Below, in pieces: positions 53,193 to 62,653 of a stretch of 64,000 nt of DNA. Both the position numbers and the translations under genes were made by a program. Where the stretch lies: NCBI GenBank assembly GCA_965230565.1, contig CBDDLH010000008.1:11417-75416 (forward strand), read 5' to 3'. How positions within the stretch are numbered: position 1 is the stretch's first letter; each line of letters begins with the position of its first letter. Source of the DNA: BCD1 sp965230565 (GTDB taxonomy: Bacteria; Bacteroidota; Bacteroidia; Chitinophagales; Saprospiraceae). The notes beneath the pieces are model-generated. The model was not told the origin of the DNA and did not search any database. It worked only from the letters and a program-made list of their open reading frames with translations.

Positions 53193-54548
53193 ATGGATCT
53201 TACGAGAGACAATGTGTTTCATTTATTTTCCCGTGCGGGTTTTGGAGCTAATAACAGAGAGGTCACCATTTTTTTGGCTGAGCATACGATTGACTCCTGG
53301 GTGAAGGCTCAGAAAGCCAAGGATCTTTCTACAGAAATCCCTGAATTTACTTTCGGTAATGTTCGCAAGTTATCCAAAGAAGAACGGAAAGCACTGCGGA
53401 AAGAAATGTTGTTGTTGGGCAACAGACTGAATGTCCGGTGGGTAAAGAGAATGGTTGAAACCAACAGTCCGCTCCAGGAAAAAATGACGCTTTTCTGGCA
53501 TGGTCATTTTGCCTGTAGTGTTTTTAATATGAAGGAATTACTGGCCTTGAATAATGTTATGCGCAATCATGCTCTCAGTGATTTTCGAACGCTTTTGATC
53601 AAAGTTTCCCAGAGTGCTGCGATGATCAAATACCTGCATTTACAGCAAAACAAGAAACAAAGTCCCAATGAAGATTTCGCGAGGGAGTTATGTGAATTAT
53701 TCACCCTGGGCAGAGATAATGTTTACAATGAAAAAGATATACCCGAAATCGCCAGGGCCTTTACCGGCTGGATGGTGGATGGTAAAGGAAACTTCTTTGT
53801 GAATAAAAGGCGTCATGATTCCGGGCAGAAGACCATCTTTGGGAAAACCGGCCATTTTACCGGTGAGGATGTCATTGATTTAATCCTTGAACAAAAGGAA
53901 ACAGCACATTACCTGGCAACCAAGCTGTACCGGTATTTTGTAAATCCGGAGGTAGATCAACAAAAGGTGGCGGAGTTGGCCAATGTGCTTTATGGTACGA
54001 ATTATCATCTTGGCAGAACAATGACCTATCTATTTAAGACTTCCTGGTTTTATGGATCCCAAAATATCGGAGTAAAGATCAAAAGTCCTATTGAATTGTT
54101 AGTCGGTCTTTGTCGTAGTTTCCACATACAACTCGAAAACCCCCAGGGATACCTAATGATCCAGAGGATCCTCGAACAAGTATTATTCAAACCACCAAAT
54201 GTAGCTGGCTGGCCCGGAGACAAAAAGTGGATCGATAGCAGTCGTCTGGCTTTTAGAATGAGATTGCCATCGGTATTACTGGCCAATGGAGTGATCGACC
54301 TGGCTCCTCCTGTCGACTTGGAGGCCAATCCGGAAGAAGATAAAAAAAGAGGATTGACCAAAAGATTGGGTGCCCAGGCTGACTGGGATAAATTCTTAAA
54401 AGAAAATAAAGGTGTGGCTTTTGAAAAATTGCTATTGCGAAGCCCACTAAGTCCTGCAGCATCGAATTTATTGAAAAGCAGCGAAGTAGAATCTGAAAAA
54501 GAAATTGTCCTCAGAATTCTTTCACTACCAGAATACCAACTCTGTTAA
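53193..54548 (+). CDS. DUF1800 family protein
   Basis: The 451-residue protein has the DUF1800 signatures: an N-terminal HLFSRAGFGANNREV, MTLFWHGHFACSVFNMKELL, then NEDFARELCELFTLGRDNVY, IARAFTGWMVDGKGNFFVNK and KPPNVAGWPGDKKWI. No signal peptide is evident at this start. DUF1800 genes are nearly always next to a DUF1501 gene, as here. The two are thought to act together on an extracellular or periplasmic target that is still unknown. Confidence 0.92.
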   Translation: MDLTRDNVFHLFSRAGFGANNREVTIFLAEHTIDSWVKAQKAKDLSTEIPEFTFGNVRKLSKEERKALRKEMLLLGNRLNVRWVKRMVETNSPLQEKMTLFWHGHFACSVFNMKELLALNNVMRNHALSDFRTLLIKVSQSAAMIKYLHLQQNKKQSPNEDFARELCELFTLGRDNVYNEKDIPEIARAFTGWMVDGKGNFFVNKRRHDSGQKTIFGKTGHFTGEDVIDLILEQKETAHYLATKLYRYFVNPEVDQQKVAELANVLYGTNYHLGRTMTYLFKTSWFYGSQNIGVKIKSPIELLVGLCRSFHIQLENPQGYLMIQRILEQVLFKPPNVAGWPGDKKWIDSSRLAFRMRLPSVLLANGVIDLAPPVDLEANPEEDKKRGLTKRLGAQADWDKFLKENKGVAFEKLLLRSPLSPAASNLLKSSEVESEKEIVLRILSLPEYQLC

Positions 54549-54632
54549 CCAGCAACTGGAGCGCAGCGACATCCCGTACACAAAGTGTCGGGGCAGCAAC
54601 CAGCAACCAGCAACCAGCAACCAATTACCATT
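54549..54632. repeat. Dispersed composite repeat between DUF1800 and DUF1501 genes
   Basis: AACCAGCAACTGGAGCGCAG is followed by GACATCCCGTACACAAAGTG plus TCGGGG, then four copies of CAACCAG. It falls just upstream of the DUF1501 start and creates a false 16-codon N-terminal extension. Confidence 0.7.
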
Positions 54633-55823
54633 ATGCAAAGAAGAAAATTTCTCAAAAATACAGGATTGATCGCCAGCGGCACTTTTTTGGTGCCGGGCTT
54701 TTTGAAGGCCGGATATTTTGATGCCGGTTTGAATACAGGCGGTAAAAAACTGGTGGTAATCCAGTTGAGCGGAGGTAATGACGGACTCAATACCGTTGTA
54801 CCTTTTGCAAGCGATAACTATTACAAGGCCAGACCATTCCTTGGGCTCAAGGATAAGGATATCATCAAGCTGGATGATTTTCAGGCATTGAATGCCAACC
54901 TTGCAGGATTAGCGGATCTTTACAATCAGGGTGATGTAAGTATTCTCAACAGCGTGGGATATCCAAACCCGAATCGTTCCCATTTCCGCTCGATGGACAT
55001 CTGGCAGTCGGCCAGCGATTCGGATGAATATGTATTCTCCGGTTGGCTGGGAAGATACCTGGATCACAACTGCAGCCATGCTCATGATATCGTCGAAATC
55101 GGGAATACCTTATCCCTGGCCATGAAAGGAGATGAACGTAGCGGGCTGGCGATGAAAGATGCCAAAACCCTATATCGGGCAGTTCGTGATGATCATTTCG
55201 GACAATTAACCGATTTGGCAAAAGGAACTACTGCCGGAACTTCCAACCTCGATTTTTTATATAAAACCATGATAGATACCCAGGAGTCGGCCAAATATGT
55301 TTATGAAAAAACCAAGGTATATCAATCGAAAGCCGAATACCCGATGAATGGTTTTGCCAAAAGTTTGAAAACCGTTGCAGAGTTTATTCAATCCGGTGTG
55401 GAAACCCGCGTTTATTACGTGTCCCTGAATGGATTTGATACCCACGTGAATCAGAAAGGAACCCATGGGAGACTGCTGAAAACATATGGCGACAGTGTGA
55501 AGGCTTTTGTCGATGATCTGAAGCAATCCGGACATTTTAAGGATACCCTGATTTTGACCTTTTCAGAATTTGGGCGACGCATCAAACAAAATGCCAGCGG
55601 AGGCACAGATCACGGGAAGGCGAATAATATGTTTCTGATCGGAGATGGTCTGGAAGGTGCCGGTATTTTTAATAAAATGCCTGATCTTTCCAAAGCCGAT
55701 AAAGGAGATGTGGCCTTTGAGATCGATTTCCGCCGGGTATATGGAGAGGTTATTGATCAGTGGTTGGGAGCAAGCTCCAGTCAGGTGTTGGGGAGGGATT
55801 TTGAATCGCTAGGTATTATTTAA
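54633..55823 (+). CDS. DUF1501 family protein (secreted sulfatase/alkaline-phosphatase-like fold)
   Basis: From the ATG at 54633 the protein has 396 residues with a Tat-like signal (MQRRKFLKNTGLIASGTFLV). DUF1501 features follow: KKLVVIQLSGGNDGLNTVVP near the start of the mature part, NPNRSHFRSMDIWQSAS, YYVSLNGFDTHVNQKGTHG, and TLILTFSEFGRRIKQNASGG with GTDHGKANNMFLIG. The aspartate and histidine clusters resemble metal sites of alkaline-phosphatase-superfamily enzymes. It pairs with the DUF1800 gene upstream. The substrate is unknown. Confidence 0.92.
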   Translation: MQRRKFLKNTGLIASGTFLVPGFLKAGYFDAGLNTGGKKLVVIQLSGGNDGLNTVVPFASDNYYKARPFLGLKDKDIIKLDDFQALNANLAGLADLYNQGDVSILNSVGYPNPNRSHFRSMDIWQSASDSDEYVFSGWLGRYLDHNCSHAHDIVEIGNTLSLAMKGDERSGLAMKDAKTLYRAVRDDHFGQLTDLAKGTTAGTSNLDFLYKTMIDTQESAKYVYEKTKVYQSKAEYPMNGFAKSLKTVAEFIQSGVETRVYYVSLNGFDTHVNQKGTHGRLLKTYGDSVKAFVDDLKQSGHFKDTLILTFSEFGRRIKQNASGGTDHGKANNMFLIGDGLEGAGIFNKMPDLSKADKGDVAFEIDFRRVYGEVIDQWLGASSSQVLGRDFESLGII

Positions 55824-56485
55824 ACATGGTATTAGCCAATTGAGGATAGAACCAAAACCTCTTATTTGTTATGAATCAGGAACGTTTTGATTATAGCCTG
55901 AAATTTTCCGTGTCTAGGTAGATATTGACTTTTTATTGGTGAGCTTTTGTTTGATATTTTGGTTGTTGAGGAGTAAGTGATTGGTTTTCGAAAAGGTTTT
56001 ATCAACAACTTAAATTCAAGGTTCCACAAAGAAGTGTCGTTAATCGGGGAAGTAGGTTTTTATCTAGCGAAACAGTTTTAGAGAAACCTGATTTTTTCCA
56101 ATCGATAAAGCCAGGCAAAACATTGCCGCCTTTTATTTTCAGGCTTTTCCCGACATTATTATGTACGGGATTTCGCAAGGGCTCAATTTGTATACTTTTT
56201 TAGCCGGAAAAAAGGATATGCCTCGCCGGCATTAGGCGCAGCAAAGAGAAAGAACCAGTAGATTCAAATTGCCGATAATGAATTTGTTAAGTTCCTTTTA
56301 TTTGGGATTTATCTCAAACCGAAACAAAGAAGAATTAGAAAATTATTAAAGTCGGAGTGAGTCCCAGACAAAAAAAGCGTTCCGGAAAACTCCGGAACGC
56401 TCCATCAAAAAACTTTCATATTTATGCTTAACCATTCAGCAAAAAATCAGTCAGGTCTATAGACTGAACCTTGTGCTGATGTATT
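55824..56485. other. 662-bp intergenic region
   Basis: No gene is supported. A CCCGACATTATTATGTACGGG hairpin plus ATTTCGC (56150-56180) is a member of the dispersed CCGTACA/TGTCGGG family. The pckA terminator lies at the right end. Confidence 0.55.
56371..56402 (-). terminator. Terminator of pckA
   Basis: Minus-strand AGCGTTCCGGAG-ttt-TCCGGAACGCT is a near-perfect stem followed by seven T, about 85 nt past the pckA stop. Confidence 0.92.
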
Positions 56486-58066
56486 TTATAGCTTTGGACC
56501 AGCTGCAAGGATCTCAGGGTTCACACCAGCTTCAAATTGTTTGAAGTTCTCCTGGAACAATGTGATCAGCTTGTTTTTGGTTTTCTCGTATTTGCCCATT
56601 TCTTCCCAGGTGTTTTTAGGGATGAGTTTCTTGGCATCAACACCAGGGCATTCCAGTGGAATTTCAAAACCGAAATTCGGATCGATGGTCGTTTTAACAT
56701 CATCGAAAGAACCATTATGAATGGCATCGATGATCGCACGGGTATATTTCAGTTTAATTCTCGCGCCGATTCCATAAGAACCACCAGTCCATCCTGTATT
56801 AACTAACCATGCCGTTGCACCTGACTCCTTCAGTTTTTTAGCCAGCAATTCCGCATATTTATTGGGGTGCCACATCATAAAGGCAGCTCCGAAACAAGCA
56901 GAGAAAGTAGCTTCAGGTTCTGTAATACCCATTTCTGTTCCGGCAACTTTTGCGGTATAGCCTGAAATGAAGTGGTAACTTGCCTGCTCAGGAGACAATT
57001 TAGACACCGGAGGCAAAATACCAAAGGCATCACAAGTCAGGAAGATGATATTTTTAGGAGTTCCTGCAACACAAGGAATCTTCACATTGTCAATGTGGTG
57101 AATAGGATAAGAAGCCCTGGTGTTTTGAGTAATGGAAGTATCGTGGTAATCTACCTTTCTGGTTTTTTTGTCATAAACAACGTTTTCCAGAACGGTACCA
57201 AAACGGATAGCTCTGAAAATGTCTGGTTCTTTTTCCGCAGAAAGATCAATGGCTTTTGCATAACAACCACCTTCAATGTTGAAGGTTCCGTCTTCAGTCC
57301 AAACGTGCTCATCATCACCAATGAGTTGACGCTTAGGGTCAGCACTTAAGGTCGTTTTACCTGTACCTGACAAACCAAAAAGTACAGAAACATCTCCTTC
57401 TTCACCTACGTTAGCAGAACAGTGCATTGGCAATACTCCTCTAAGAGGCATGAGGTAGTTCATAATACCGAAAATACCTTTCTTCATTTCACCGGCATAT
57501 TCAGTACCAAGGATAACTATTTCCTGAGCTTCGATATTGACATCAATACTCGTTTTGGAAGTCATGCTTGGAGTGTGTGCGTTGGCAGGGAATCCCCCGG
57601 CGTTGAAGACTACGTAGTCAGGCTCACCAAAATTGGCCAATTCTTCAGCAGTAGGCATGATGAGCATATTCTGCATAAATAAGGCGTGATATGCACGAGT
57701 ACAAATGATACGTACTTTCAGCCTGTATTTTTCATCCCATCCTGCAAAAGCATCAACTACGAAAATTCTTTCTCTCGTGTTGAGGTAATCAATAGCGCGT
57801 TCACGATTAATGGCATAGATGTTTTCATCTATAGGGATGTTAATATCACCCCAATCGATATTGTGTTCTGATTCGGGATGTACGACAATTCTTTTGTCCT
57901 TAGGGCTTCGTCCTGTTTTAGCTCCGGAATAAACCAGTAAGGCTCCAGTATCGGAAATGGCAGTTCCCTTTTCTGCGCGTAAACCTATTTCATATAGGCC
58001 AGGTACACTGGTGTTTCGGTGAATTTCCTGTACGCGGATTCCGTACTGTTCAAGATTAAATGCCAT
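56486..58066 (-). CDS. pckA: Phosphoenolpyruvate carboxykinase (ATP)
   Basis: PckA interconverts oxaloacetate and phosphoenolpyruvate with ATP, the entry step of gluconeogenesis. The 526-residue length is standard. Visible are SGAKTGRSPKDKRIV near the N-terminus, the kinase-1a P-loop FGLSGTGKTTLSADP near 229-243, kinase-2 LIGDDEHVWTEDG, and GGCYAKAIDLS with the metal-binding residues. YTAKVAGTEMGITEPEATFS and NTGWTGGSYGIGARIKLKYT complete the site. It is a single-gene unit with its own terminator. Confidence 0.97.
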   Translation of the reverse strand: MAFNLEQYGIRVQEIHRNTSVPGLYEIGLRAEKGTAISDTGALLVYSGAKTGRSPKDKRIVVHPESEHNIDWGDINIPIDENIYAINRERAIDYLNTRERIFVVDAFAGWDEKYRLKVRIICTRAYHALFMQNMLIMPTAEELANFGEPDYVVFNAGGFPANAHTPSMTSKTSIDVNIEAQEIVILGTEYAGEMKKGIFGIMNYLMPLRGVLPMHCSANVGEEGDVSVLFGLSGTGKTTLSADPKRQLIGDDEHVWTEDGTFNIEGGCYAKAIDLSAEKEPDIFRAIRFGTVLENVVYDKKTRKVDYHDTSITQNTRASYPIHHIDNVKIPCVAGTPKNIIFLTCDAFGILPPVSKLSPEQASYHFISGYTAKVAGTEMGITEPEATFSACFGAAFMMWHPNKYAELLAKKLKESGATAWLVNTGWTGGSYGIGARIKLKYTRAIIDAIHNGSFDDVKTTIDPNFGFEIPLECPGVDAKKLIPKNTWEEMGKYEKTKNKLITLFQENFKQFEAGVNPEILAAGPKL

Positions 58067-58578
58067 GGATCTGTGTTTTTAGTTAGTAGAAATTATTTGC
58101 CAGCGAAGGTAGTACATTTTCTGACTTGGTAAAAGGCCATTTTAATGATAATCCTCAACCAAAAAGGCAAAACCATATTGATTTTTATCAATTTGGCGTA
58201 TATCTGGTGTATTTTGGTTTAGGGAGAGTGTTTTTGACACAAAATTGACATCATGGGACTTTCTTTTTGAAGCTCATTTTGTTCCTATAATAGATGCTGC
58301 TCATGAATCAATTTTACCACGGGTTTAATCATGCCTGAATAAGGATCCATCAGGGGGCTGATCTTCCTGCCCGCCTAAAACTACTATTGTTACCATGCCT
58401 CAGTTCTAAGCCTGAAAATTTGACACTTTAATAATTGATTTACAGGACATTGTGTCATGTTTTTTGTGTTAAATATCTAAATTTCATGTCATTTTTTCAG
58501 AGCCTGTCTGCTGGCACTTTTATTGAACACTGTTTTTTGTAATGAAAGCTAAATTGTTTAACCAAAAACAGATAAATT
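58067..58578. other. 512-bp region upstream of hsp20 and pckA
   Basis: This divergent promoter region has no gene. TGACAC at about 58418 and GTGTCA at about 58452, 30 bp apart, form an inverted pair in front of hsp20 that could be an operator. No known heat-shock element such as CIRCE was found. Confidence 0.4.
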
Positions 58579-59028
58579 ATGGGAGCTTTAGTTAAATGGA
58601 ATGAAAGCGGTTTTCCTGCTTTCTCAAAGATGTTTGATGATTTTTTTAAAACTGAATTCCCTGTTTGGTCCCACAATAACTTTGCGGCTGAAGGAACCAC
58701 CCTTCCTGCTGTAAATATTAAGGAGACAGAAAAGGAGTTCAATTTGGAACTGGCTGCTCCGGGTATGAAAAAAGAAGATTTCAATATCGGAGTAGAGGAT
58801 GATGTGTTGACCATTTCTGCAGAAAAGGAAGTTTCCAAAGAGGAGAAGGAAGATAACTTCAATCGCAAAGAATTTTCTTATTCTTCTTTCATGCGCAGGT
58901 TCAACCTTCCTGAAAGTGTAGAAGCGGAAAAAGTAACTGCGAAATACAGAGATGGTGTACTCTACCTTACCCTTCCGAAGAAGCCGGAAGCACAACCAAA
59001 GCCAGCTAAAACGATCAAGATCACCTAA
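58579..59028 (+). CDS. Hsp20/alpha-crystallin small heat-shock protein
   Basis: The 149-residue protein has a short N-terminal arm and an alpha-crystallin domain (about 40-140): LPAVNIKETEKEFNLELAAP, GMKKEDFNIGVEDDVLTISA, and the terminal VTAKYRDGVLYLTLPKKPEA. The classic A-x-x-x-G-V-L element is represented by YRDGVLYLTLP. The C-terminal IKI (TIKIT) replaces the I-x-I tail motif. Such proteins hold unfolding proteins in the cytoplasm. A dnaJ-like gene follows on the same strand after a terminator. Confidence 0.95.
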   Translation: MGALVKWNESGFPAFSKMFDDFFKTEFPVWSHNNFAAEGTTLPAVNIKETEKEFNLELAAPGMKKEDFNIGVEDDVLTISAEKEVSKEEKEDNFNRKEFSYSSFMRRFNLPESVEAEKVTAKYRDGVLYLTLPKKPEAQPKPAKTIKIT

Positions 59029-59041
59029 AAGCTGCTAAAGG

Positions 59042-59076
59042 ACTGAAGGTCCGATTATGGACCTTCAGTTTTTTCT
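59042..59076 (+). terminator. Terminator after hsp20
   Basis: ACTGAAGGTCC-gattat-GGACCTTCAGT is a perfect 11-bp stem followed by TTTTTT. Confidence 0.95.
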
Positions 59077-59163
59077 TCCTGTTTAAAATTAAGAGAAAAG
59101 GTTTAAAACAAACCTGGCATATCCGGGGCTTTGTTTTGCCTGAAAATCCCGATACTGAAGAAA

Positions 59164-60125
59164 ATGAATTACAAAGATTATTATAAAATACTGGGCGTCA
59201 GCAAAGATGCGGATAAAGCTGCCATCAAAAAAGCTTACCGCAAACTTGCTGCCAAATATCATCCCGATAAAAATCCGGGAGATAAAGCTGCGGAAGAACA
59301 GTTCAAGGCTGTTAATGAGGCCTATCAGGTATTGAGTGATGATGAAAAACGGAAAAAGTATGAGCGGCTTGGTGCCAATTGGGAGACCTACCAGCAAACG
59401 GGATTTGATCCTTCCCAATTTCAACGGTCTAAGCAAGGAGGTGAAGGTCAGACCTTTTATTTTGAGGGAGATCCATCCGAATTCTTTGGCGGAGATGCAG
59501 GAAGCGGATTTTCTGATTTTTTTGAAATGTTTTTTGGAGGAGGTGGAACCCGTGTAAATGATGATTTTGGCGGATTTGGCAGAGGGCGTAGGAAACGTGC
59601 TGTAAAAGGCCGGGACGTTGAGGCGGAAATGGAAATCACCCTGGAGCAGGCCTTTTCGCGGCGGTATGAGATCCTTTGAATTAAATGGTCAAAAACTGAG
59701 GATAAAAATAAAACCCGGTGTTTATGACGGATTGCGGATAAGGATCAAGGGAAAAGGACAGCCAGGAATAAACGGGAGGCCAGAACGGAGACCTGTTTAT
59801 TCATTCGTTTCAAAATGATGCCTCACCCGAATTTTACCAGACAGGAAAAGGACAATTTGGTGGTTGATAAAACACATCGACTTATACACAGCGGTTACTC
59901 GGCGGTAAAATCAACCTTCCGGCTTTTGACGGAAGTCTATCCATAAATGTTCCCAAAGGTTCCGACAGTGGTAAAATGTTGCGCCTGAAAGGGAAAGGGA
60001 TGCCCAAATACGGCTCCTCCGGGCGGGGGGACCTCATCGTAAAATTACAGGTCACCCTGCCAAAAAAATTAAGTGATGAAGAAGTCCGGTTGTTTGAACA
60101 ACTGAGACAGATCAGAAAAGCCTAG
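59164..60125 (+). pseudogene. DnaJ/CbpA-type co-chaperone with multiple +1 frameshifts
   Basis: The J domain is intact from ATG 59164 (MNYKDYYKILGVSKDADKAA, then YHPDKNPGD with the HPD motif). A Gly/Phe-rich region follows. From about 59650 the frame breaks, but every part of the C-terminal substrate-binding domain can still be read by changing frame: GGMRSFELNGQKLRIKIKPG, then LYTAVLGGKINLPAFDG, then GKMLRLKGKGMPKYGSSGRG. Five single-base insertions near 59654, 59775, 59838, 59871 and 59897 explain it. The original stop is at 60123-60125. The conserved protein sequence between breaks suggests sequencing errors or a very recent loss. Confidence 0.8.
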
Positions 60126-60148
60126 GGGAATTTCCCCGGGCTTTTTTT
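60117..60148 (+). terminator. Terminator after the dnaJ-like gene
   Basis: AAGCC-taGGGGaattTCCCC-GGGCTT forms a stem overlapping the stop codon, followed by seven T. Confidence 0.85.
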
Positions 60149-60495
60149 ATTCCTTGTTTTTCGATTTGAAGAAATAAAAATTGACATGCATAGAAAAATG
60201 TCTTATTTTTATTTATTGTAAAGCGAAAGTCTTTGAGGAAGAATAGAAGGAGTACTTACCTCGAACTCCCGGCACACCCAGATGTCGAATGTCTTCCGGT
60301 TTGTATGACCCGGATTTGAAAAACAAATGGAAAAACACCGTATGGCTCACAATTGACCTTATGAAACGCTCGCCATTTTAGGGTTTTCCGTTTTTAAGTT
60401 TGATTAGTCTCATGAGTTGTGAAGTGAATTAACTTCAGGTGGTCTTGTTGACTGCCTGGTGTTCATCATATTTTATAACCACAAAAAAATTAAAG
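60126..60495. other. Intergenic region before the nuclease-protease gene
   Basis: The 370-bp region is AT-rich with no gene. A GTG at 60439 opens the downstream frame 19 codons early, but the ATG at 60496 is preferred because the added residues are not part of the nuclease fold. Confidence 0.45.
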
Positions 60496-62250
60496 ATGGA
60501 TTACACCACAATTCATCCGCTATGCGCAAGCCAGGCGCATTACATTGATTTACATCTTTGGCGCGGAGCTCCCCAGAATTTAGACGAAAATCGGCCGGTT
60601 CAAATACTTGTTAATCAAGGATTTGTTGTTGGTTTTTGCCCGGATCGCTTACAACCTTTATGGTCCGCTTATCGAGTTGCACATGCTGATCAACATGTCG
60701 ACTTTCAACGGCCATTGAGTTATTATGATGATATGAGACTTGAGGAAGAATTTCGCATTGGTCGAAATACCTTTGGAAGGATAGGAGGGGTACAACTCAA
60801 TGTTGGACATATGACTCCAAATGAAGTTATTAATCGCCAATTTGGACGCCTTGCTCAAATGGAAACGTTTTTGATGTCTAATATGAGTCCTCAGTATGGT
60901 TCACTTAATCAAGGCGTTTGGCTGAAGTTAGAAAATGCTATTCGTTCAATAGAGGATGACCCTGACAAAGATCATGTTTGGGCTATAGTTGGACCAGTTT
61001 TTGGAGAAGAACCACCTTCTATTAATCGAAGGCAAGGCAAATACCTACCTATCCCTGAGTCTTACTATTGCATTATTGTAGATCCGTTTAGATACCCGTA
61101 TGACACTCCCTCAAGGGTCCATATCGATTGCTTTATTATTCCGCAAGATGCCCCAAGGTCTTCAAACCCTGAAGATTATCCCGCGACTCTTGAAGAAATT
61201 GAAGAAGCTACAAATTTGAGATTCTTTGCCTCCTGGGGCAGGGAGCTTCCGCTTGGTTTCCAGGCGCAGGAAGCATCACCAACCGAAAGCCGTTTGATGC
61301 AAATATTAAAGAAGAATAGAGAAGAACCCCAACTTAGAGGTTCGGAAATTGAAAAGGCCCGCAGTGATGCAAAGACAATTGAGGGGCTCATTGAAGCCTT
61401 AAAATATGAAGCTGCTCAAATTCAGAAACTAGGGCGTGCACTTACGGATGAAGAAATAATTCGATTGCAGACAATTCAGCACACAATATCCTGGCTTATT
61501 CAGGCTCGTGACCTTTCAAAACCATCAGTTGAACCCGTTGAACCGGTGAATCTAATAACGTATAAGATAACTGATGATATGGATGATAAGCTCAAAAAAG
61601 GAGCGCGGACAGCCTGTAATTTTTGGAATCGCTTTGTACAACCAAAATACTCAATTGTGATTCGTCTTGGGACATTTACACAAAGTAGTACCACTATAGC
61701 CCGTGCTTATAAACCTTTCGAAAAAGAAGAGGTGCGTTACGGGAGAGTGGAGTTTAATACGAAGTACCTTGGCCAGTTTTCATCAAATGAAATTGCAGGC
61801 ACAATTATTCATGAGATTGGTCATTCACTTGGTATTGGCTGGGATGAATGGGGTAAACTGTTTAATAAAAATACTGGAAAATTTAAAGCTAGTGCTATAA
61901 AAAAGCTTAATGACCTTGCACAGATGGAGGTTGAATTAGATGGCGGGCCCGGCACAGCTTTTGCTCATTGGGATGAAAGAATATTTGACAAGGAGCTGAT
62001 GACTGGAATCCAGGATCAAGGAGAGCATGTACTTCCTGTTACAATTGATATCATGGGAGTTCTTGGTCATACCGTAATAGAACGACTGGGTGCAAAAACT
62101 GATCTTGAATTATTATTGCAAGAGGCGGTGAGTATGGTCTTTACTCGTCAGGATGAGATACGTAGTTTGGATCTTGAACATTTTGAAGAAACTGAAATCT
62201 TCGAAAATATTCCTCACAAAAATCCTTTGCCAGCTGAAAGTGTAAATTAA
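60496..62250 (+). CDS. Fusion of DNA/RNA non-specific endonuclease and leishmanolysin-type zinc protease
   Basis: From ATG 60496 the protein has 584 residues. Residues about 20-230 are an Endonuclease_NS (NucA/Serratia) domain: YRVAHADQHVDFQRPLSYYD, the catalytic block VQLNVGHMTPNEVINRQF (His105, with NVGH in place of DRGH), METFLMSNMSPQYGSLNQGV and WLKLENAIR with the metal-binding Asn. After a helical linker (about 260-370) the second domain has HEIGHSLGIG (His439, His443), then GGPGTAFAHWDERIF with His491 as third ligand after a 50-residue insert, and the Met-turn ELMTG (Met502). This is the layout of M8 leishmanolysins. No signal peptide is seen. It could be an exported toxin, which is inference. 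Confidence 0.85.
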   Translation: MDYTTIHPLCASQAHYIDLHLWRGAPQNLDENRPVQILVNQGFVVGFCPDRLQPLWSAYRVAHADQHVDFQRPLSYYDDMRLEEEFRIGRNTFGRIGGVQLNVGHMTPNEVINRQFGRLAQMETFLMSNMSPQYGSLNQGVWLKLENAIRSIEDDPDKDHVWAIVGPVFGEEPPSINRRQGKYLPIPESYYCIIVDPFRYPYDTPSRVHIDCFIIPQDAPRSSNPEDYPATLEEIEEATNLRFFASWGRELPLGFQAQEASPTESRLMQILKKNREEPQLRGSEIEKARSDAKTIEGLIEALKYEAAQIQKLGRALTDEEIIRLQTIQHTISWLIQARDLSKPSVEPVEPVNLITYKITDDMDDKLKKGARTACNFWNRFVQPKYSIVIRLGTFTQSSTTIARAYKPFEKEEVRYGRVEFNTKYLGQFSSNEIAGTIIHEIGHSLGIGWDEWGKLFNKNTGKFKASAIKKLNDLAQMEVELDGGPGTAFAHWDERIFDKELMTGIQDQGEHVLPVTIDIMGVLGHTVIERLGAKTDLELLLQEAVSMVFTRQDEIRSLDLEHFEETEIFENIPHKNPLPAESVN

Positions 62251-62653
62251 ATTGAAGAGTTGGGGAAGGAAAATTTTCTTCCCCTCCCAAAACCACAAGT
62301 GGGAACTCACTGTAATCGTGAACTCCCACTCCAGTTCGAAGTTACCGAATAACTTCGACATGCCAGGCTACGGTTGAGAAAACTTTATCCGCAATTGTTG
62401 TGCCTTTTAAAAAAGGTCTGACATTTTGGATGCTGACTAAATCAGTGGCTCAATCTTCCCGGTTTTACCTCTTTAGAGCTAAAAGATTTCAGGTCTACAT
62501 GCTGATTTAGCCTTTCCGTCTCCGGTTTGTCTCCAGCTATCTCTTACCTGGTAACTCGCAATATGTAGGAAAACGAGGTAGTTGCGCAATGACGAAGGTC
62601 ATCTAAGATGAGTGACTTTTATCAATCTGTTTCAGGCGTATTTTCCTGAAGGC
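62251..62653. other. Intergenic region with three consecutive hairpins
   Basis: Right after the fusion gene, GGGGAAGGAAAATTTTCTTCCC (about 62259-62285), AGTGGGAacTCAC / GTGAactCCCACT (62298-62331) and TCGAAGTTaccGAATAACTTCGA (62336-62360) fold in sequence. The first may act as terminator although no T run follows. The rest of the 403 bp has no gene. Confidence 0.6.

Noticed and set aside
55977..56081. 34-codon frame in the gap before pckA
   Set aside because: Too short, no recognised sequence and no ribosome-binding signal.
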